From Canibacter zhoujuaniae (lineage in GTDB: Bacteria; Actinomycetota; Actinomycetes; Actinomycetales; Microbacteriaceae): a stretch of 64,000 nt of DNA. Positions 51,600 to 61,121 of the stretch are shown piece by piece. Each line of letters starts with the position of its first letter. Within the stretch, counting starts at the first letter, position 1. The stretch lies in NCBI RefSeq assembly GCF_011752005.1, contig NZ_JAAIJZ010000001.1:682001-746000 (forward strand), given 5' to 3'. The notes under the pieces are model-generated. The model worked only from the letters and a program-made list of their open reading frames with translations. It did not search any database and was not told where the DNA came from. A program made the translations under genes and the position numbers.

Positions 51600-52645
51600 A
51601 CCGCCATTTAGACAGCTATGAGCGCTACGCTGACTACGGCGACCGGGTGCGAGTGCGCCCCAATCCAAAAGCAAACAGACCGCGTTCAAAGCAGCGCCCG
51701 GATCACAGCTCAGCTCCTGTGGGCATGGTTATCGGGGTGGATCGCGGGCGCTACACGGTAATAATTGACGCCGACTCCGGATCCGAACGCACAGTGCTCT
51801 GCGCACGCGCGAGCGAGCTGCGCAAAACCGCTATCGTCATCGGAGACCGGGTGCGGGTGACCGGTGATACGAGTGGCGCTGTTGGCACTCTTGGTCGTAT
51901 CGTGAGTGTCACAGAGCGCACAACCCTGCTGCGCCGCAGCGCAGATGACACAGACCGTATTGAGCGCGTGATGGTTGCAAACGCCACCCAGATGTTAATC
52001 GTGGTTGCAGCGGCTAACCCTGAGCCGCGGGTTGGGCTGGTAGATCGCTCTCTAGTTGCCGCCTACGATGCCGGAATTCGCCCGCTTATCTGCGTCACCA
52101 AAACAGACATTGCAGACCCCAGCGCGTTTCTAGCACACTTCCGCGCTCTCGATGTGCCTGTTTTTCTCTCTGCCTATAACGACTGGCCAACTGCTCAATT
52201 GCAAAAGCAGCTCGCCGGTGAGACCACAGTTTTCATAGGTCATTCGGGGGTTGGAAAATCAACTCTCATTAACGCTCTGGTGCCCGACGCTAACCGCGCT
52301 ACCGGGCACGTCAATGCGGTTACCGGCCGGGGCCGCCACACTTCAAGCTCCTCTGTTGCGCTCAGACTGCGGAGCGAAAAAACCAAATCAGCGTGGGTTA
52401 TTGACACCCCCGGTGTGCGCTCGTTTGGGCTCGGGCACGTCAGCGCTGCTTCGGTTATTGCCGGGTTCGCAGATTTAGCCGAGATAGTCGCTGCGTGTCC
52501 ACGCGGCTGCGATCACAACGCCACCACGCCAGACTGTGAGCTCAACCTGCGCGCCCAGCAGGGGGAGCTCAGTGATTCTCAGCGAAGCCGTCTAGACTCG
52601 TTGCGAAGGCTGTTAGCCACCGCAGACGCACCAGACCGGCAGTAG
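51596..52645 (+). CDS. rsgA: Ribosome small-subunit-dependent GTPase A
   Basis: 349 residues. OB-fold N-terminal domain (about 45-125) followed by a circularly permuted GTPase: G4 TKTD, then G1 GHSGVGKST and G3 DTPGVRSFGL, with a C-terminal zinc-binding motif CPRGCDHNATTPDC (C-x4-C-x-H-x6-C). It checks late 30S ribosome assembly. The start is coupled to the end of aroA. All nucleotide and zinc residues are present. The first 40 residues are basic (RPRSKQRPD), likely rRNA-binding. Confidence 0.94.
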   Translation: MNRHLDSYERYADYGDRVRVRPNPKANRPRSKQRPDHSSAPVGMVIGVDRGRYTVIIDADSGSERTVLCARASELRKTAIVIGDRVRVTGDTSGAVGTLGRIVSVTERTTLLRRSADDTDRIERVMVANATQMLIVVAAANPEPRVGLVDRSLVAAYDAGIRPLICVTKTDIADPSAFLAHFRALDVPVFLSAYNDWPTAQLQKQLAGETTVFIGHSGVGKSTLINALVPDANRATGHVNAVTGRGRHTSSSSVALRLRSEKTKSAWVIDTPGVRSFGLGHVSAASVIAGFADLAEIVAACPRGCDHNATTPDCELNLRAQQGELSDSQRSRLDSLRRLLATADAPDRQ

Positions 52646-52700
52646 TTTTTCGGCTGAGGCCGGCAATAGGCGGCTGCGGCGAAGATCCGAAAGGAAAAAT

Positions 52701-53171
52701 ATGAGCACCGAACTTACCACCGGCGATGCAGCCCCAGAATTTGAGCTGCTGGATCAGCACGGTAACCTCGTTAACTCCAAAGATTTACGCGGGCAAAAAA
52801 CTGTTTTGTTTGTTTACCCAGGCGCAATGACGCCCGGTTGCACAAAAGAAGCCTGCGATTTTCGCGATAATACAGCCCATTTAGAGGCTCTGGGTTACCG
52901 CGTGATTGGTCTCTCGAAAGACGCAGTTGAGAAGCAGCTGAAGTTTAGCGAGCGTGACAGTTTGAACTATCCCCTGCTCAGCGACCCGCAGCTTGAACTG
53001 CACCGCAAACTTGGCGCATACGGCCCGAAGAAACTCTACGGGAAACTTGTCGAAGGTGTTATCCGCTCAACATTTGTGATTGACGAAAACTGGGTTATTG
53101 AGCACGCTCTGCGCAATGTGAAAGCAACCGGTCATGTTGCGCGGATAGTGAAACTGCTAGAGGCTGCCTAG
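52701..53171 (+). CDS. bcp: Thioredoxin-dependent thiol peroxidase (PrxQ/BCP)
   Basis: 156 residues. Peroxidatic Cys47 and resolving Cys52 in PGCTKEACDFRD, preceded by the YPGAMTPGC loop; the 4-residue gap is the atypical two-Cys BCP pattern. It reduces hydrogen peroxide and organic peroxides using thioredoxin. AAGGA is placed well before the ATG. The second Pro in the usual YPKASTPGCT is replaced by Gly-Ala (YPGAMTPGCT), a mild variation. It lies two genes from the SigR system, whose regulon often includes such enzymes, but no SigR box was seen before it. Confidence 0.93.
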   Translation: MSTELTTGDAAPEFELLDQHGNLVNSKDLRGQKTVLFVYPGAMTPGCTKEACDFRDNTAHLEALGYRVIGLSKDAVEKQLKFSERDSLNYPLLSDPQLELHRKLGAYGPKKLYGKLVEGVIRSTFVIDENWVIEHALRNVKATGHVARIVKLLEAA

Positions 53172-53197
53172 CGCACGAGAGGCCGGCAAAGCGTCAT

Positions 53198-53614
53198 TCA
53201 CTCCTGTGACGGCTCTGTCTCGAGGTTGGGGCGAGCCTTAAGCGCACAAATAAAACCGCCGATTGAAATTACTACAAGCGCCCAGGCGAGCACCAACTGC
53301 TGACCAAACAGGCCTTGAAAAAGACTGACCGCAACCGCAAACACACCCACCTGCAGAGTTAGGCTGAGTGCGCGAGACCAAGGCTTGGCACGCCACGCGC
53401 CGGCAAGCGCGGTGAGAGCCCAACCGAGGCAGAGAATCGCCATTATCAGTAGCAGAATTAGATCGTGATAGGGCTCGTTATGAGCTGCCAAAGCTCCACG
53501 GGCGACGCGATAGACGAGCCCGAATGCAAGGAGCACTTCGAGCAGCAGAATAGCGCGCAAACCAAGCCAGAAAATACGGGTAGCCGCCACATCATCAGAT
53601 GTTGATTTGATCAA
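53198..53614 (-). CDS. Small integral membrane protein, 138 aa
   Basis: Four predicted membrane segments (starting near AILLLEVLLAFGLVY, LILLLIMAILCLGW, LTLQVGVFAVAVSLF and LVLAWALVVISIGGF) with a short cytoplasmic N-terminus and a polar acidic tail (NLETEPSQE). It resembles small uncharacterised actinobacterial membrane proteins next to whiB1 or in this neighbourhood; I recognise no named family. The start is TTG 53614, as no ATG is available; the upstream ribosome site is weak. It is convergent with bcp. Confidence 0.65.
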   Translation of the reverse strand: MIKSTSDDVAATRIFWLGLRAILLLEVLLAFGLVYRVARGALAAHNEPYHDLILLLIMAILCLGWALTALAGAWRAKPWSRALSLTLQVGVFAVAVSLFQGLFGQQLVLAWALVVISIGGFICALKARPNLETEPSQE

Positions 53615-53752
53615 CTTTGCCTAACTCTTCGGAAATAAAAAATGCTTGATAAGCCCCAATAACTATGCCACCATTTTAGTCTGTGGTGTCACAACCAGAT
53701 GCCACGTATTACACACAGCGCAAAAACAGTGCGCAAGGAAGGGGCGTCAGCA

Positions 53753-54004
53753 ATGACTTGGCGTGAGAAAGCGGCTTGCCTCACCGTAGACCCCGAGATT
53801 TTTTTCCCGGTGGGCAACACTGGCCCGGCTCTCGAGCAGATCGAGCGAGCAAAATCAGTGTGTGCGAGCTGCAAAGTAACAGACCAGTGCCTGCAATACG
53901 CAATGGATTCAAATCAGGATCACGGCGTTTGGGGCGGGCTCAGCGAAGATGAGCGTCGTGCACTGAAGCGCCGCGCGGCAAGAGCGCGACGCGCACACGC
54001 ATAA
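53753..54004 (+). CDS. whiB1: WhiB-family iron-sulfur regulator, WhiB1 type
   Basis: 83 residues. The four iron-sulfur cysteines are Cys9, Cys37, Cys40 and Cys46; PVGNTGPALEQ and GVWGGLSEDERRALKRR are the hallmarks of WhiB1, which binds sigma region 4 of the main sigma factor and responds to nitric oxide. ATG 53753 is chosen: it gives the standard length and has AAGGAAGGGG upstream; the longer frame from 53699 is not needed. The C-terminus is very basic (KRRAARARRAHA), DNA-contacting. A small inverted repeat (GCGCA at 53718-53722 with TGCGC at 53730-53734) lies in the leader. Confidence 0.94.
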   Translation: MTWREKAACLTVDPEIFFPVGNTGPALEQIERAKSVCASCKVTDQCLQYAMDSNQDHGVWGGLSEDERRALKRRAARARRAHA

Positions 54005-54021
54005 CCAGTCGCTAACAAAAA

Positions 54022-54060
54022 TAGCGGGGCTCCCAGAGATGGGGCGCCCCGCTAGACTTT
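54022..54060. terminator. Bidirectional terminator between whiB1 and argG
   Basis: TAGCGGGGC (54022-54030) pairs with GCCCCGCTA (54046-54054). It is followed by GACTTTTCT on the plus strand and by AAAAAT before the left arm, which reads as ATTTTT on the minus strand. Confidence 0.8.
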
Positions 54061-54077
54061 TCTAACCTTCTGTTTGC

Positions 54078-55499
54078 TCAGTCAGTGCCGGCATCAAAGG
54101 CCGCAGACAGACCGAGCTGATCACCCACTGCATCAATATCAGCATCAACATCAGCAATCTGCGCTGCAGCACCCTGCTCGAGTTCCCCAACAAGCTCTGC
54201 GGTTGGGCCGCCCACGAGACCGAGATTTGCATACTGTTCAAGGCGGGCACGGCTGTCTGCAATATCCAGGTTGCGCATAGTGAGCTGGCCGATACGATCC
54301 TCAGGGCCAAACGCCGCATCACCGACGCGCTCCATTGACAGCTTCTCAGGGTGGTAGCTGAGTGCTGGGCCGGTGGTGTTTAAAATCGTGTAGTCGTCAC
54401 CGCGTCTAAGGCGTAAGGTGACCTCGCCCGTGATTGCTGAGGCAACCCACCGCTGCAGCGACTCACGCAGCATCAGCGACTGCGGGTCAAGCCAACGCCC
54501 CTCATACATTAGGCGACCAAGACGGCGACCCTGCTCGTAATATGTCTCAATGGTTGCTTCATTGTGAATTGCATTCAGCAACCGCTCGTAGCAGACGTGC
54601 AGCAGCGCCATCCCCGGAGCTTCATAAATACCACGAGATTTTGCCTCAATAATGCGGTTTTCAATCTGATCGCTGACGCCGAGCCCGTGCCGACCACCGA
54701 TCTCGTTCGCAGCAAAAACCAACTCAACAGGGTTGTCATACTCCTTGCCGTTGATTGCCACAGGGCGCCCCGCCTCAAAACGCACAGAGACTTCCTCAGT
54801 AGCGACCTCAACATCTTCGCGCCATGCGGCAACACCCATAATCGGCTCAACCGCGTCAAGGCCGGTGTCGAGAAATTCGAGAGTTTTCGCCTCATGGGTT
54901 GCGCCCCAAATGTTGGCGTCGGTTGAATACGCCTTTTCAGCCGAATCGCGATACGGGTAGCCGTGCTCGACCAGCCACTCGCTCATCTCCTGCCGGCCGC
55001 CAAGCTCTGACACAAAATCAGCGTCAAGCCACGGTTTATAAATGCGCAACGCAGGGTTAGCCATCAAACCGTAACGGTAGAAGCGCTCAATGTCGTTTCC
55101 CTTGTAGGTTGAGCCATCACCCCAGATTTCTACGCCGTCCTCCTTCATTGCGCGCACGAGCATAGTGCCGGTCACAGCGCGCCCAAGCGGAGTGGTGTTG
55201 AAATATGTCTTGCCTGCGGAGCGCACGTTAAACGCACCACACTGCAGGGCAACAAAGCCCTCTTCCACCAGGGGCAGCTTCGCATCAATAAGCCGCGCTA
55301 TTTCAGCGCCGTACTCTTTTGCGCGACCGGCAACACCGGCGATATCCGGCTCATCGTACTGACCGATATCAGCAGTGTAGGTGCATGGTATCGCCCCTTT
55401 ATCGCGCATCCACGCAACCGCGCATGAGGTGTCAAGCCCACCCGAAAATGCGATACCGACGCGCTCACCAACTGGCAGAGAAGAAAGAACTTTAGACAT
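54078..55499 (-). CDS. argG: Argininosuccinate synthase (long type)
   Basis: 473 residues. ATP-pyrophosphatase fold: GIAFSGGLDTSCAVAW (PP-loop) at the N-terminus, then the citrulline/aspartate site GDGSTYKGNDIERFYRYG, and a C-terminal helix for tetramer contacts. It condenses citrulline and aspartate for arginine synthesis. It belongs to the longer type-2 branch (E. coli ArgG-like, ~450-475) rather than the ~400-residue type usual in many actinobacteria. TAGAAT (55507-55512, minus strand) lies 7 nt before ATG 55499 and no ribosome site is seen. No other arg gene is nearby. Confidence 0.95.
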   Translation of the reverse strand: MSKVLSSLPVGERVGIAFSGGLDTSCAVAWMRDKGAIPCTYTADIGQYDEPDIAGVAGRAKEYGAEIARLIDAKLPLVEEGFVALQCGAFNVRSAGKTYFNTTPLGRAVTGTMLVRAMKEDGVEIWGDGSTYKGNDIERFYRYGLMANPALRIYKPWLDADFVSELGGRQEMSEWLVEHGYPYRDSAEKAYSTDANIWGATHEAKTLEFLDTGLDAVEPIMGVAAWREDVEVATEEVSVRFEAGRPVAINGKEYDNPVELVFAANEIGGRHGLGVSDQIENRIIEAKSRGIYEAPGMALLHVCYERLLNAIHNEATIETYYEQGRRLGRLMYEGRWLDPQSLMLRESLQRWVASAITGEVTLRLRRGDDYTILNTTGPALSYHPEKLSMERVGDAAFGPEDRIGQLTMRNLDIADSRARLEQYANLGLVGGPTAELVGELEQGAAAQIADVDADIDAVGDQLGLSAAFDAGTD

Positions 55500-55506
55500 A
55501 CTCACT

Positions 55507-55512
55507 ATTCTA
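55507..55512 (-). promoter_or_regulatory. Leaderless -10 box of argG
   Basis: TAGAAT on the minus strand ends 7 nt before ATG 55499; no Shine-Dalgarno sequence is present between them. Confidence 0.5.
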
Positions 55513-55572
55513 CTGCCAATACAGAGGCTGAGAATCAGAGAGCTCTGCCCTTAGCTGCCTCACATCTCTGCG

Positions 55573-56415
55573 TTAACCGTTCATATCAAACGGGTTTGAT
55601 CCGCTGGCTTCAGCCCGCTCTAAGGCATCGAGCGCAGTCATCTCAGCGGCTGTGAGTTCAAAGTCAAAAATGGCAGCGTTCTCTTTGAGTCGCTCCACGC
55701 TGCGTGTTTTTGGAAAAACAACAAAATCATGCTGCACATGCCACCGCAACACAATTTGTGCGGGCGTTTTGCCGTGAGCGTTAGCCGCTGCGGTCACCGC
55801 GGAATCCTGCAGCAGTGTTGCCCGACCGCGCGCTAGTGGGCTCCAGGCTTCCACCACAATTCCAAGTGCGCGACAGTAATCCACCAGCTCTCGCCGTTGG
55901 TGGTGCGGATGCAGCTCGATCTGATTTACCGCGGGCACAATGCCGGTTTCTGAAATGATTTGCTCTAGATGCAAAATCTCAAAATTCGACACACCGATGT
56001 TGCGCACCAGACCCCGCTCTTGAGCCTTAATAAGCCCCTTCCAGGCTGTTGGGGCGGTGCCTCGTTTAGGTGTCGGCCAGTGAATCAAGAATAGATCTAG
56101 ATAGTCAAGGCCGGCTCGTTCCAAGCTACCCTCGAGAGCTTTTTCAGCCTGCAAATGGTCGTCATGCCAGAGTTTGCTGGTTATAAACAGCTCTTCCCGC
56201 TGCACTTTTCCGGCGTCTATTGCCTGCTTTACAGCACGCCCGACACCCTCTTCATTGCGGTAGAGTTTCGCGGTGTCGATGTGACGATATCCCAGCTCGA
56301 TGGCCGCAGCAACTATCCGTTCAGCCTCATCGTTTTCAAGTTTGTACGTTCCAACCCCAAAACGATCCAGCGCGTCTCCCGAACGCAGCGCAATCTGTGG
56401 AAATTCAAAACCCAT
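55573..56415 (-). CDS. Aldo/keto reductase
   Basis: 280 residues, (beta/alpha)8 barrel. The tetrad is complete: Asp47, Tyr52 (AKLYRNEEGVG), Lys81 (TSKLWHDD) and His112 (LIHWPTP). NADPH-binding signatures are IGVSNFEI and VFPKTRS. It belongs to the AKR5-type 2,5-diketo-gluconate-reductase-like group of small cytosolic reductases. ATG 56415 is the first in-frame start. It lies divergent from hrpA with 88 nt between starts; the substrate is unknown. Confidence 0.88.
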   Translation of the reverse strand: MGFEFPQIALRSGDALDRFGVGTYKLENDEAERIVAAAIELGYRHIDTAKLYRNEEGVGRAVKQAIDAGKVQREELFITSKLWHDDHLQAEKALEGSLERAGLDYLDLFLIHWPTPKRGTAPTAWKGLIKAQERGLVRNIGVSNFEILHLEQIISETGIVPAVNQIELHPHHQRRELVDYCRALGIVVEAWSPLARGRATLLQDSAVTAAANAHGKTPAQIVLRWHVQHDFVVFPKTRSVERLKENAAIFDFELTAAEMTALDALERAEASGSNPFDMNG

Positions 56416-56503
56416 AATTCCAAGCTACCTAAATCTCTCTGGCACAAGCCTGAATTGCAGCGCTCATAAAGTCATAGCTCCTCCCGGTACGCTTATTAGT
56501 GTT

Positions 56504-59500
56504 ATGAATCGAGCACGCGCAGAGGTAATCGAGTTTCCGGAGCACCTGCCGGTCTCAGGCATGCGCGACGAAATAAGCAAAGCAATTAGCGCGCATCAGG
56601 TCGTTATTGTGGCGGGTGAAACCGGCTCAGGCAAAACAACGCAGCTGCCAAAAATTGCCCTCTCTCTCGGGCGCAAGGCTATTGCGCACACCCAACCTCG
56701 CCGCATCGCAGCTCGCGCAGTCGCTGAACGCATAGCTGAAGAGCTCGGATCAGAACTCGGCAAAACCGTCGGTTACCAAGTGCGGTTTACCGATAAGTCA
56801 AACGCTGAAACACGCATCAAACTGATGACAGACGGTATTTTGCTCAATGCAATTCATCACGATCGCCTGTTAAAACGCTACGACACAATTATCATCGACG
56901 AAGCGCATGAACGCTCCCTAAACATAGACTTCCTGCTCGGCTATTTAAAGACGCTGCTGCCCAAGCGCCCCGACCTGAAGGTCATCATAACCTCGGCAAC
57001 AATCGATCCAGAATCTTTTGCTGCGCACTTTAATGACGCGCCGATTATTTCTGTTTCTGGGCGCACCTATCCCGTAGAAGTGCGCTATCGTCCGCTAATT
57101 ACGGTGACACAAACCACTGAAGGCAAAACTTTACGCACCGAACGTGATCTACACGAAGGTATTTGCGATGCGGTCGCCGAGCTCCTTCCCGAAACACCCG
57201 GCGACATTCTCGTGTTTTTGGCCGGTGAGGGCGATATTCGTGATGCCGCAGATGCGCTGCAGGGTCGTTTTAAATCACTGCCGGCCGGGCGCACGCTTGA
57301 GGTGCTGCCGCTCTATGGGCGGCTGTCGGCTGCAGACCAGCATCGTGTGTTCTCTCCCACTGCTCCTGGAGTGCGGCGCGTTGTGCTCGCAACCAATGTT
57401 GCTGAAACATCGCTGACAGTGCCCGGAGTCACCGCGGTTATCGATTCAGGCACCGCTCGTATCTCGCGCTACTCGAGCAAATCTAAAGTGCAACGACTCC
57501 CAATTGAGGCTGTTGCTAAGGCGAGCGCGACGCAGCGCGCCGGGCGCGCCGGGCGCACTTCCCCCGGCATCGCGATCCGCCTCTATAGCGAAGCAGATTT
57601 TCTTAGCCGCCCGGAGTTTAGCGACCCAGAAATTCTGCGCACCGGGCTCGCCTCTGTGCTGCTGCAGATGCTGTCACTGCGTCTGGGTGAGGTGCGCAAA
57701 TTCCCTTTTCTCACTCCCCCAGACCCGCGCGGTGTCCGTGATGGGCTCGCACTGCTGTCAGAGATCGGCGCGCTGCAAGGCAAAAGCATCACTCCTGTCG
57801 GACGGGTAATCGCCCGGCTGCCGCTCGAGCCACGCTATGCCCGCATGGTGATTGAGGCTAAGCGTTACGGTGTGCTCGATCGTGTTTTGCCGCTTGTTGC
57901 CGGGCTGACGATCCCTGACGTGCGCGAACGGCCGGAAGAGCAGCGCGCAAAGGCAGATAGCCTGCACGCGCGTTTTAAGGATCCGCTCGGTGATCTGCAC
58001 ACCCTGCTGAATTTGTATGACCATCTGCGAGAGGCGCAAGCATCCCAAGGATCGAGCGCGTTTAGACGCCAGTTGAAGAGTGAATTTTTGAATGTTGTGC
58101 GGGTGCGGGAGTGGTTTGATCTTGTGCGGCAGCTCGAGCAGGCATGCCGCGACATCGAACTTCCAAAAAACCTGCGCGAGAAGCATCCCACAGCGCCAGG
58201 CACAGCCAGCGAACTGGTGCTCTACTGTGCGCTAGCGGGACTGCTCTCACACCTCGGGGTGCGCAGTGAGCTTGACAGCGGCAAGACAGAGCGCGCAAAG
58301 CTTGCTGCACGCGGTCGCAACAACGGCCATAAGCAGGCTCGCGGCAGTGAATATCTCGGATCACGCGGCACCCGTTTCACGATCTTCCCCGGTTCCGTGC
58401 TCGCAAAAAACCCACCCGATTTTGTGATGGCGGTCGAGCTAGTAGAAACCAGCCGCTTGTTCGCACGCATGAATGCGAAAATTGATCCGGTATGGGCAGA
58501 ATCACTTGCCGGCTCACTAGCCAAAAGCTCAATTAGCGAGCCCACCTGGAGTGCGAGCCGCGGTAGCGCTATCGCATATGAAAAAGTAACCCTCTTTGGG
58601 GTGCCGATTGTAGGCCGCAGACGCGTGCAGCTTTCCAAGTTTGACCGCAGGCTAGCACGGGAACTCTTTATACGTGAGGCGCTTGTTGCGGGCGATTGGC
58701 GTGAACAGCACACTTTTGACAGGCACAATCATGCGCTGCGCCGTGAGTTAGAGCAGCTTGAAGAACAAACCCGACAGCGCGGTCTGGTGGGTGATGAAAC
58801 AGCCGTTTATGCTTTCTACGATGAACGCATTCCCGACTTTATAACCTCAGCAACAGACTTTAATACCTGGTGGGGTAAAACAAAAAAACGTGAGCCCAAG
58901 TTTCTGCACCTCGGCAAAGCAGATTTAATCTCTGCTGCAGCACAAACCACCGCGGCAGCAGCCAGCCTAGATTTTCCACGCGTTTGGCAGTTTGGAGACC
59001 AACAGCTGGGGTTGAAGTATCGTTTTGAGCCCGGCGCAAGCGACGATGGCGTGACCGTGACTGTCCCGCTGCCGCTGCTGCCGCGTCTAGACGAGTCAGC
59101 ATTTGAAAAACTGGTGCCGGGGCTCCGTCACGAGCTTGTTGCAGCGCTTATCAAAACTCTTCCGAAACCAATCCGCAAACACGTTGTGCCCGCAAACCAG
59201 TGGGCTACTGTTTTACTCGATGCAACAAGCGGCGAGATCACCGGAGACTCACAACAGGCCTTAACCGCTGCTCTCGCAAAAGAGATTCGGCGCCGCGCTT
59301 CAGTGCCTGTGACAGCCGACGATTTTGATCTCGACCGGCTGCCTTCGCACCTCAGACCGACCTTCCGTGTAGTTGACGCACGCGGGCGCACACTCGAAAC
59401 CAGTAAAAACCTCGCGGAGCTTCAAAATAAGCATCAAAGCTCTGCAACGAAAAACGTTGCTGCGGTTGCGCAGCGCGAACTACCAAAGCAGGCTTTAGAG

Positions 59501-60427
59501 CAGCAGCACCTCACCGCTTGGCCAACCCTTAAGCCCGACAACATCATTCCAGAATTTCTGGACGCAAAGTTTTCGCAGGCGCGTGCACGAGCGGCGGGAT
59601 CGGTGCGCGCGTACCCGTGCCTGATCGATAAGGGCAAAAGTGTTGACCTGGTCTTAGCTGCCGATAAACAAACTGCCACGGCGCAGCACCGTCTAGGAGT
59701 GCGTCGCCTGATAGCGCTGTCTAGCCCGCCGCTGGGCAGTTACATTCGCGAGCACCTAACACAACAAGAAAAACTTTTGCTCGCGCAGAGCCCCTACAAC
59801 TCCCTAGATGATCTGATCGCCGATATCGCCCTAGCTATTGCCGAGCAGGCAGCGATAGATGCCAGCGCGAACGGTGATGGGCTTATCTATGCGCAGGCAG
59901 ATTTTGACAAAGCAACTCAAAATTTTGCAGGCAGGGTTTTAGCAGACAGTTATTCGCTAATTTCGGTTGTTGTTAAGATTGCTGACGCTGCTCGCGCAGC
60001 AAAACAGGCGATTAATAGCGCAAAGAGTCTTACCGTGCTCAGCCAAGTATCTGACGCCGCTACCCAACTGGGGCAGCTCTACTTCGCCAGCCAGCGGGGC
60101 AAAGGTTTCATCAGCAACATCGGGGTGCTGCGGTTGCCACGACTTGTCACTTATTTAAAGGCAATCGAGTTTCGCCTAGAGCAGCTCGCGGCCAACCCGG
60201 GGCGTGACCGGGCAAACCAAAACGAGATCGAGGCTGTCACAGCAGAGTTTATTAAAGCGGGCGGCACGCTCCCCCTTAAGGATGCAGCACCACACTCGCT
60301 TCGTAGCGTTCGCTGGCAGCTGGAAGAATTGCGCGTCAGTCTTTTTGCCCAGCAGCTCGGCACAGCAGAAAAAGTGTCACCACAGCGCATCCGAAAGGCG
60401 CTCACTGAGCTCTCACCCGCTAGTTGA
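56504..60427 (+). CDS. hrpA: ATP-dependent RNA helicase HrpA
   Basis: 1307 residues, the full length of bacterial HrpA. DEAH/RHA motifs: GETGSGKTT (38-46), QPRRIAARAVAERIA (motif Ia), DEAH at 132-135, SATI (motif III), then VLATNVAETSLTVPG (motif V) and QRAGRAGRT (motif VI), followed by the HA2, OB and long DUF3418-type C-terminal region. HrpA frees stalled ribosomes and acts in RNA processing. ATG 56504 is chosen; the open frame upstream runs antisense through the reductase gene. Its stop overlaps the convergent pcp stop (8 nt). Confidence 0.94.
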   Translation: MNRARAEVIEFPEHLPVSGMRDEISKAISAHQVVIVAGETGSGKTTQLPKIALSLGRKAIAHTQPRRIAARAVAERIAEELGSELGKTVGYQVRFTDKSNAETRIKLMTDGILLNAIHHDRLLKRYDTIIIDEAHERSLNIDFLLGYLKTLLPKRPDLKVIITSATIDPESFAAHFNDAPIISVSGRTYPVEVRYRPLITVTQTTEGKTLRTERDLHEGICDAVAELLPETPGDILVFLAGEGDIRDAADALQGRFKSLPAGRTLEVLPLYGRLSAADQHRVFSPTAPGVRRVVLATNVAETSLTVPGVTAVIDSGTARISRYSSKSKVQRLPIEAVAKASATQRAGRAGRTSPGIAIRLYSEADFLSRPEFSDPEILRTGLASVLLQMLSLRLGEVRKFPFLTPPDPRGVRDGLALLSEIGALQGKSITPVGRVIARLPLEPRYARMVIEAKRYGVLDRVLPLVAGLTIPDVRERPEEQRAKADSLHARFKDPLGDLHTLLNLYDHLREAQASQGSSAFRRQLKSEFLNVVRVREWFDLVRQLEQACRDIELPKNLREKHPTAPGTASELVLYCALAGLLSHLGVRSELDSGKTERAKLAARGRNNGHKQARGSEYLGSRGTRFTIFPGSVLAKNPPDFVMAVELVETSRLFARMNAKIDPVWAESLAGSLAKSSISEPTWSASRGSAIAYEKVTLFGVPIVGRRRVQLSKFDRRLARELFIREALVAGDWREQHTFDRHNHALRRELEQLEEQTRQRGLVGDETAVYAFYDERIPDFITSATDFNTWWGKTKKREPKFLHLGKADLISAAAQTTAAAASLDFPRVWQFGDQQLGLKYRFEPGASDDGVTVTVPLPLLPRLDESAFEKLVPGLRHELVAALIKTLPKPIRKHVVPANQWATVLLDATSGEITGDSQQALTAALAKEIRRRASVPVTADDFDLDRLPSHLRPTFRVVDARGRTLETSKNLAELQNKHQSSATKNVAAVAQRELPKQALEQQHLTAWPTLKPDNIIPEFLDAKFSQARARAAGSVRAYPCLIDKGKSVDLVLAADKQTATAQHRLGVRRLIALSSPPLGSYIREHLTQQEKLLLAQSPYNSLDDLIADIALAIAEQAAIDASANGDGLIYAQADFDKATQNFAGRVLADSYSLISVVVKIADAARAAKQAINSAKSLTVLSQVSDAATQLGQLYFASQRGKGFISNIGVLRLPRLVTYLKAIEFRLEQLAANPGRDRANQNEIEAVTAEFIKAGGTLPLKDAAPHSLRSVRWQLEELRVSLFAQQLGTAEKVSPQRIRKALTELSPAS

Positions 60428-61058
60428 GGGTGCCCTCAGACACTTCCAGATCCTTTTCTAACCCGACAGCCGCGCTAATCATTTCAGACAGCCCGCGCAC
60501 AGTTTCTGCCAAAGGCATCGCAGGCACACCGGGACGCTTCGCAACCTGCTCAGGTAGGTATGGAATATGCACAAACCCCGCTCTTGTATCGGGGCGCTCC
60601 CGTAGTTCGTGCAGCGTGACATACATTAGGTGGTTGCAGACAAATGTGCCCGCACTGTACGAAACCTGTGCTGAAAGCCCTGCTTCTCGCGCTGCCCGCA
60701 CCATTGCCTTGACCGGGAGTGTTGCAAAATAGGCGGCGGGCCCATCCGCGATGACGGGTGCATCAAGCGGGGCATATCCGGCGTTGTCAGGAATTCGCGC
60801 ATCCTGAAGATTTATCGCCACCCGCTCTGCGTTAAGACCAGAGATGCCACCGGCCTGCCCGACACACAGCACAATATCCGGGCTGTGCTGCGCAATAAGC
60901 TCCCGCATCAAAATCGTTGACTGCATAAACTCTGTCGGCACCTCGGCTTTAATGATTGCTGCTCCAGCTATTTCATCAGGCAGCGCAAACACCGCCTCTC
61001 GCGCCGGGTTAATCTCTTCACCATCGAACGGATCAAAGCCTGTAACCAAAATTCTCAT
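60420..61058 (-). CDS. pcp: Pyroglutamyl-peptidase I
   Basis: 212 residues, C15 cysteine peptidase. The catalytic triad is Glu78 (NAERVA), Cys141 (TFVCNHLMY) and His164 (GFVHIPYLPEQ). It removes N-terminal pyroglutamate from peptides. ATG 61058 is chosen: it gives the family start MRILVTGFDPF, and GGAAGGGG is just upstream; longer frames overlap the next gene. Its stop codon overlaps that of hrpA, read from the other strand, by 8 nt. Confidence 0.93.
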   Translation of the reverse strand: MRILVTGFDPFDGEEINPAREAVFALPDEIAGAAIIKAEVPTEFMQSTILMRELIAQHSPDIVLCVGQAGGISGLNAERVAINLQDARIPDNAGYAPLDAPVIADGPAAYFATLPVKAMVRAAREAGLSAQVSYSAGTFVCNHLMYVTLHELRERPDTRAGFVHIPYLPEQVAKRPGVPAMPLAETVRGLSEMISAAVGLEKDLEVSEGTLN

Positions 61059-61121
61059 CTCACACCCCTTCCAATCAAGGGTACCGAAACTTAAGCGGTG
61101 CATCTCTGGCAGACTATTGCT

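Noticed and set aside
53690..53705. CRP-like site upstream of whiB1 (TGTG...TCACA)
   Set aside because: The half sites are separated by 3 nt, not the 6 nt needed for a CRP dimer.
56300..56503. In-frame N-terminal extension of hrpA
   Set aside because: It is antisense to the aldo/keto reductase and low-complexity; HrpA homology begins after 56504.
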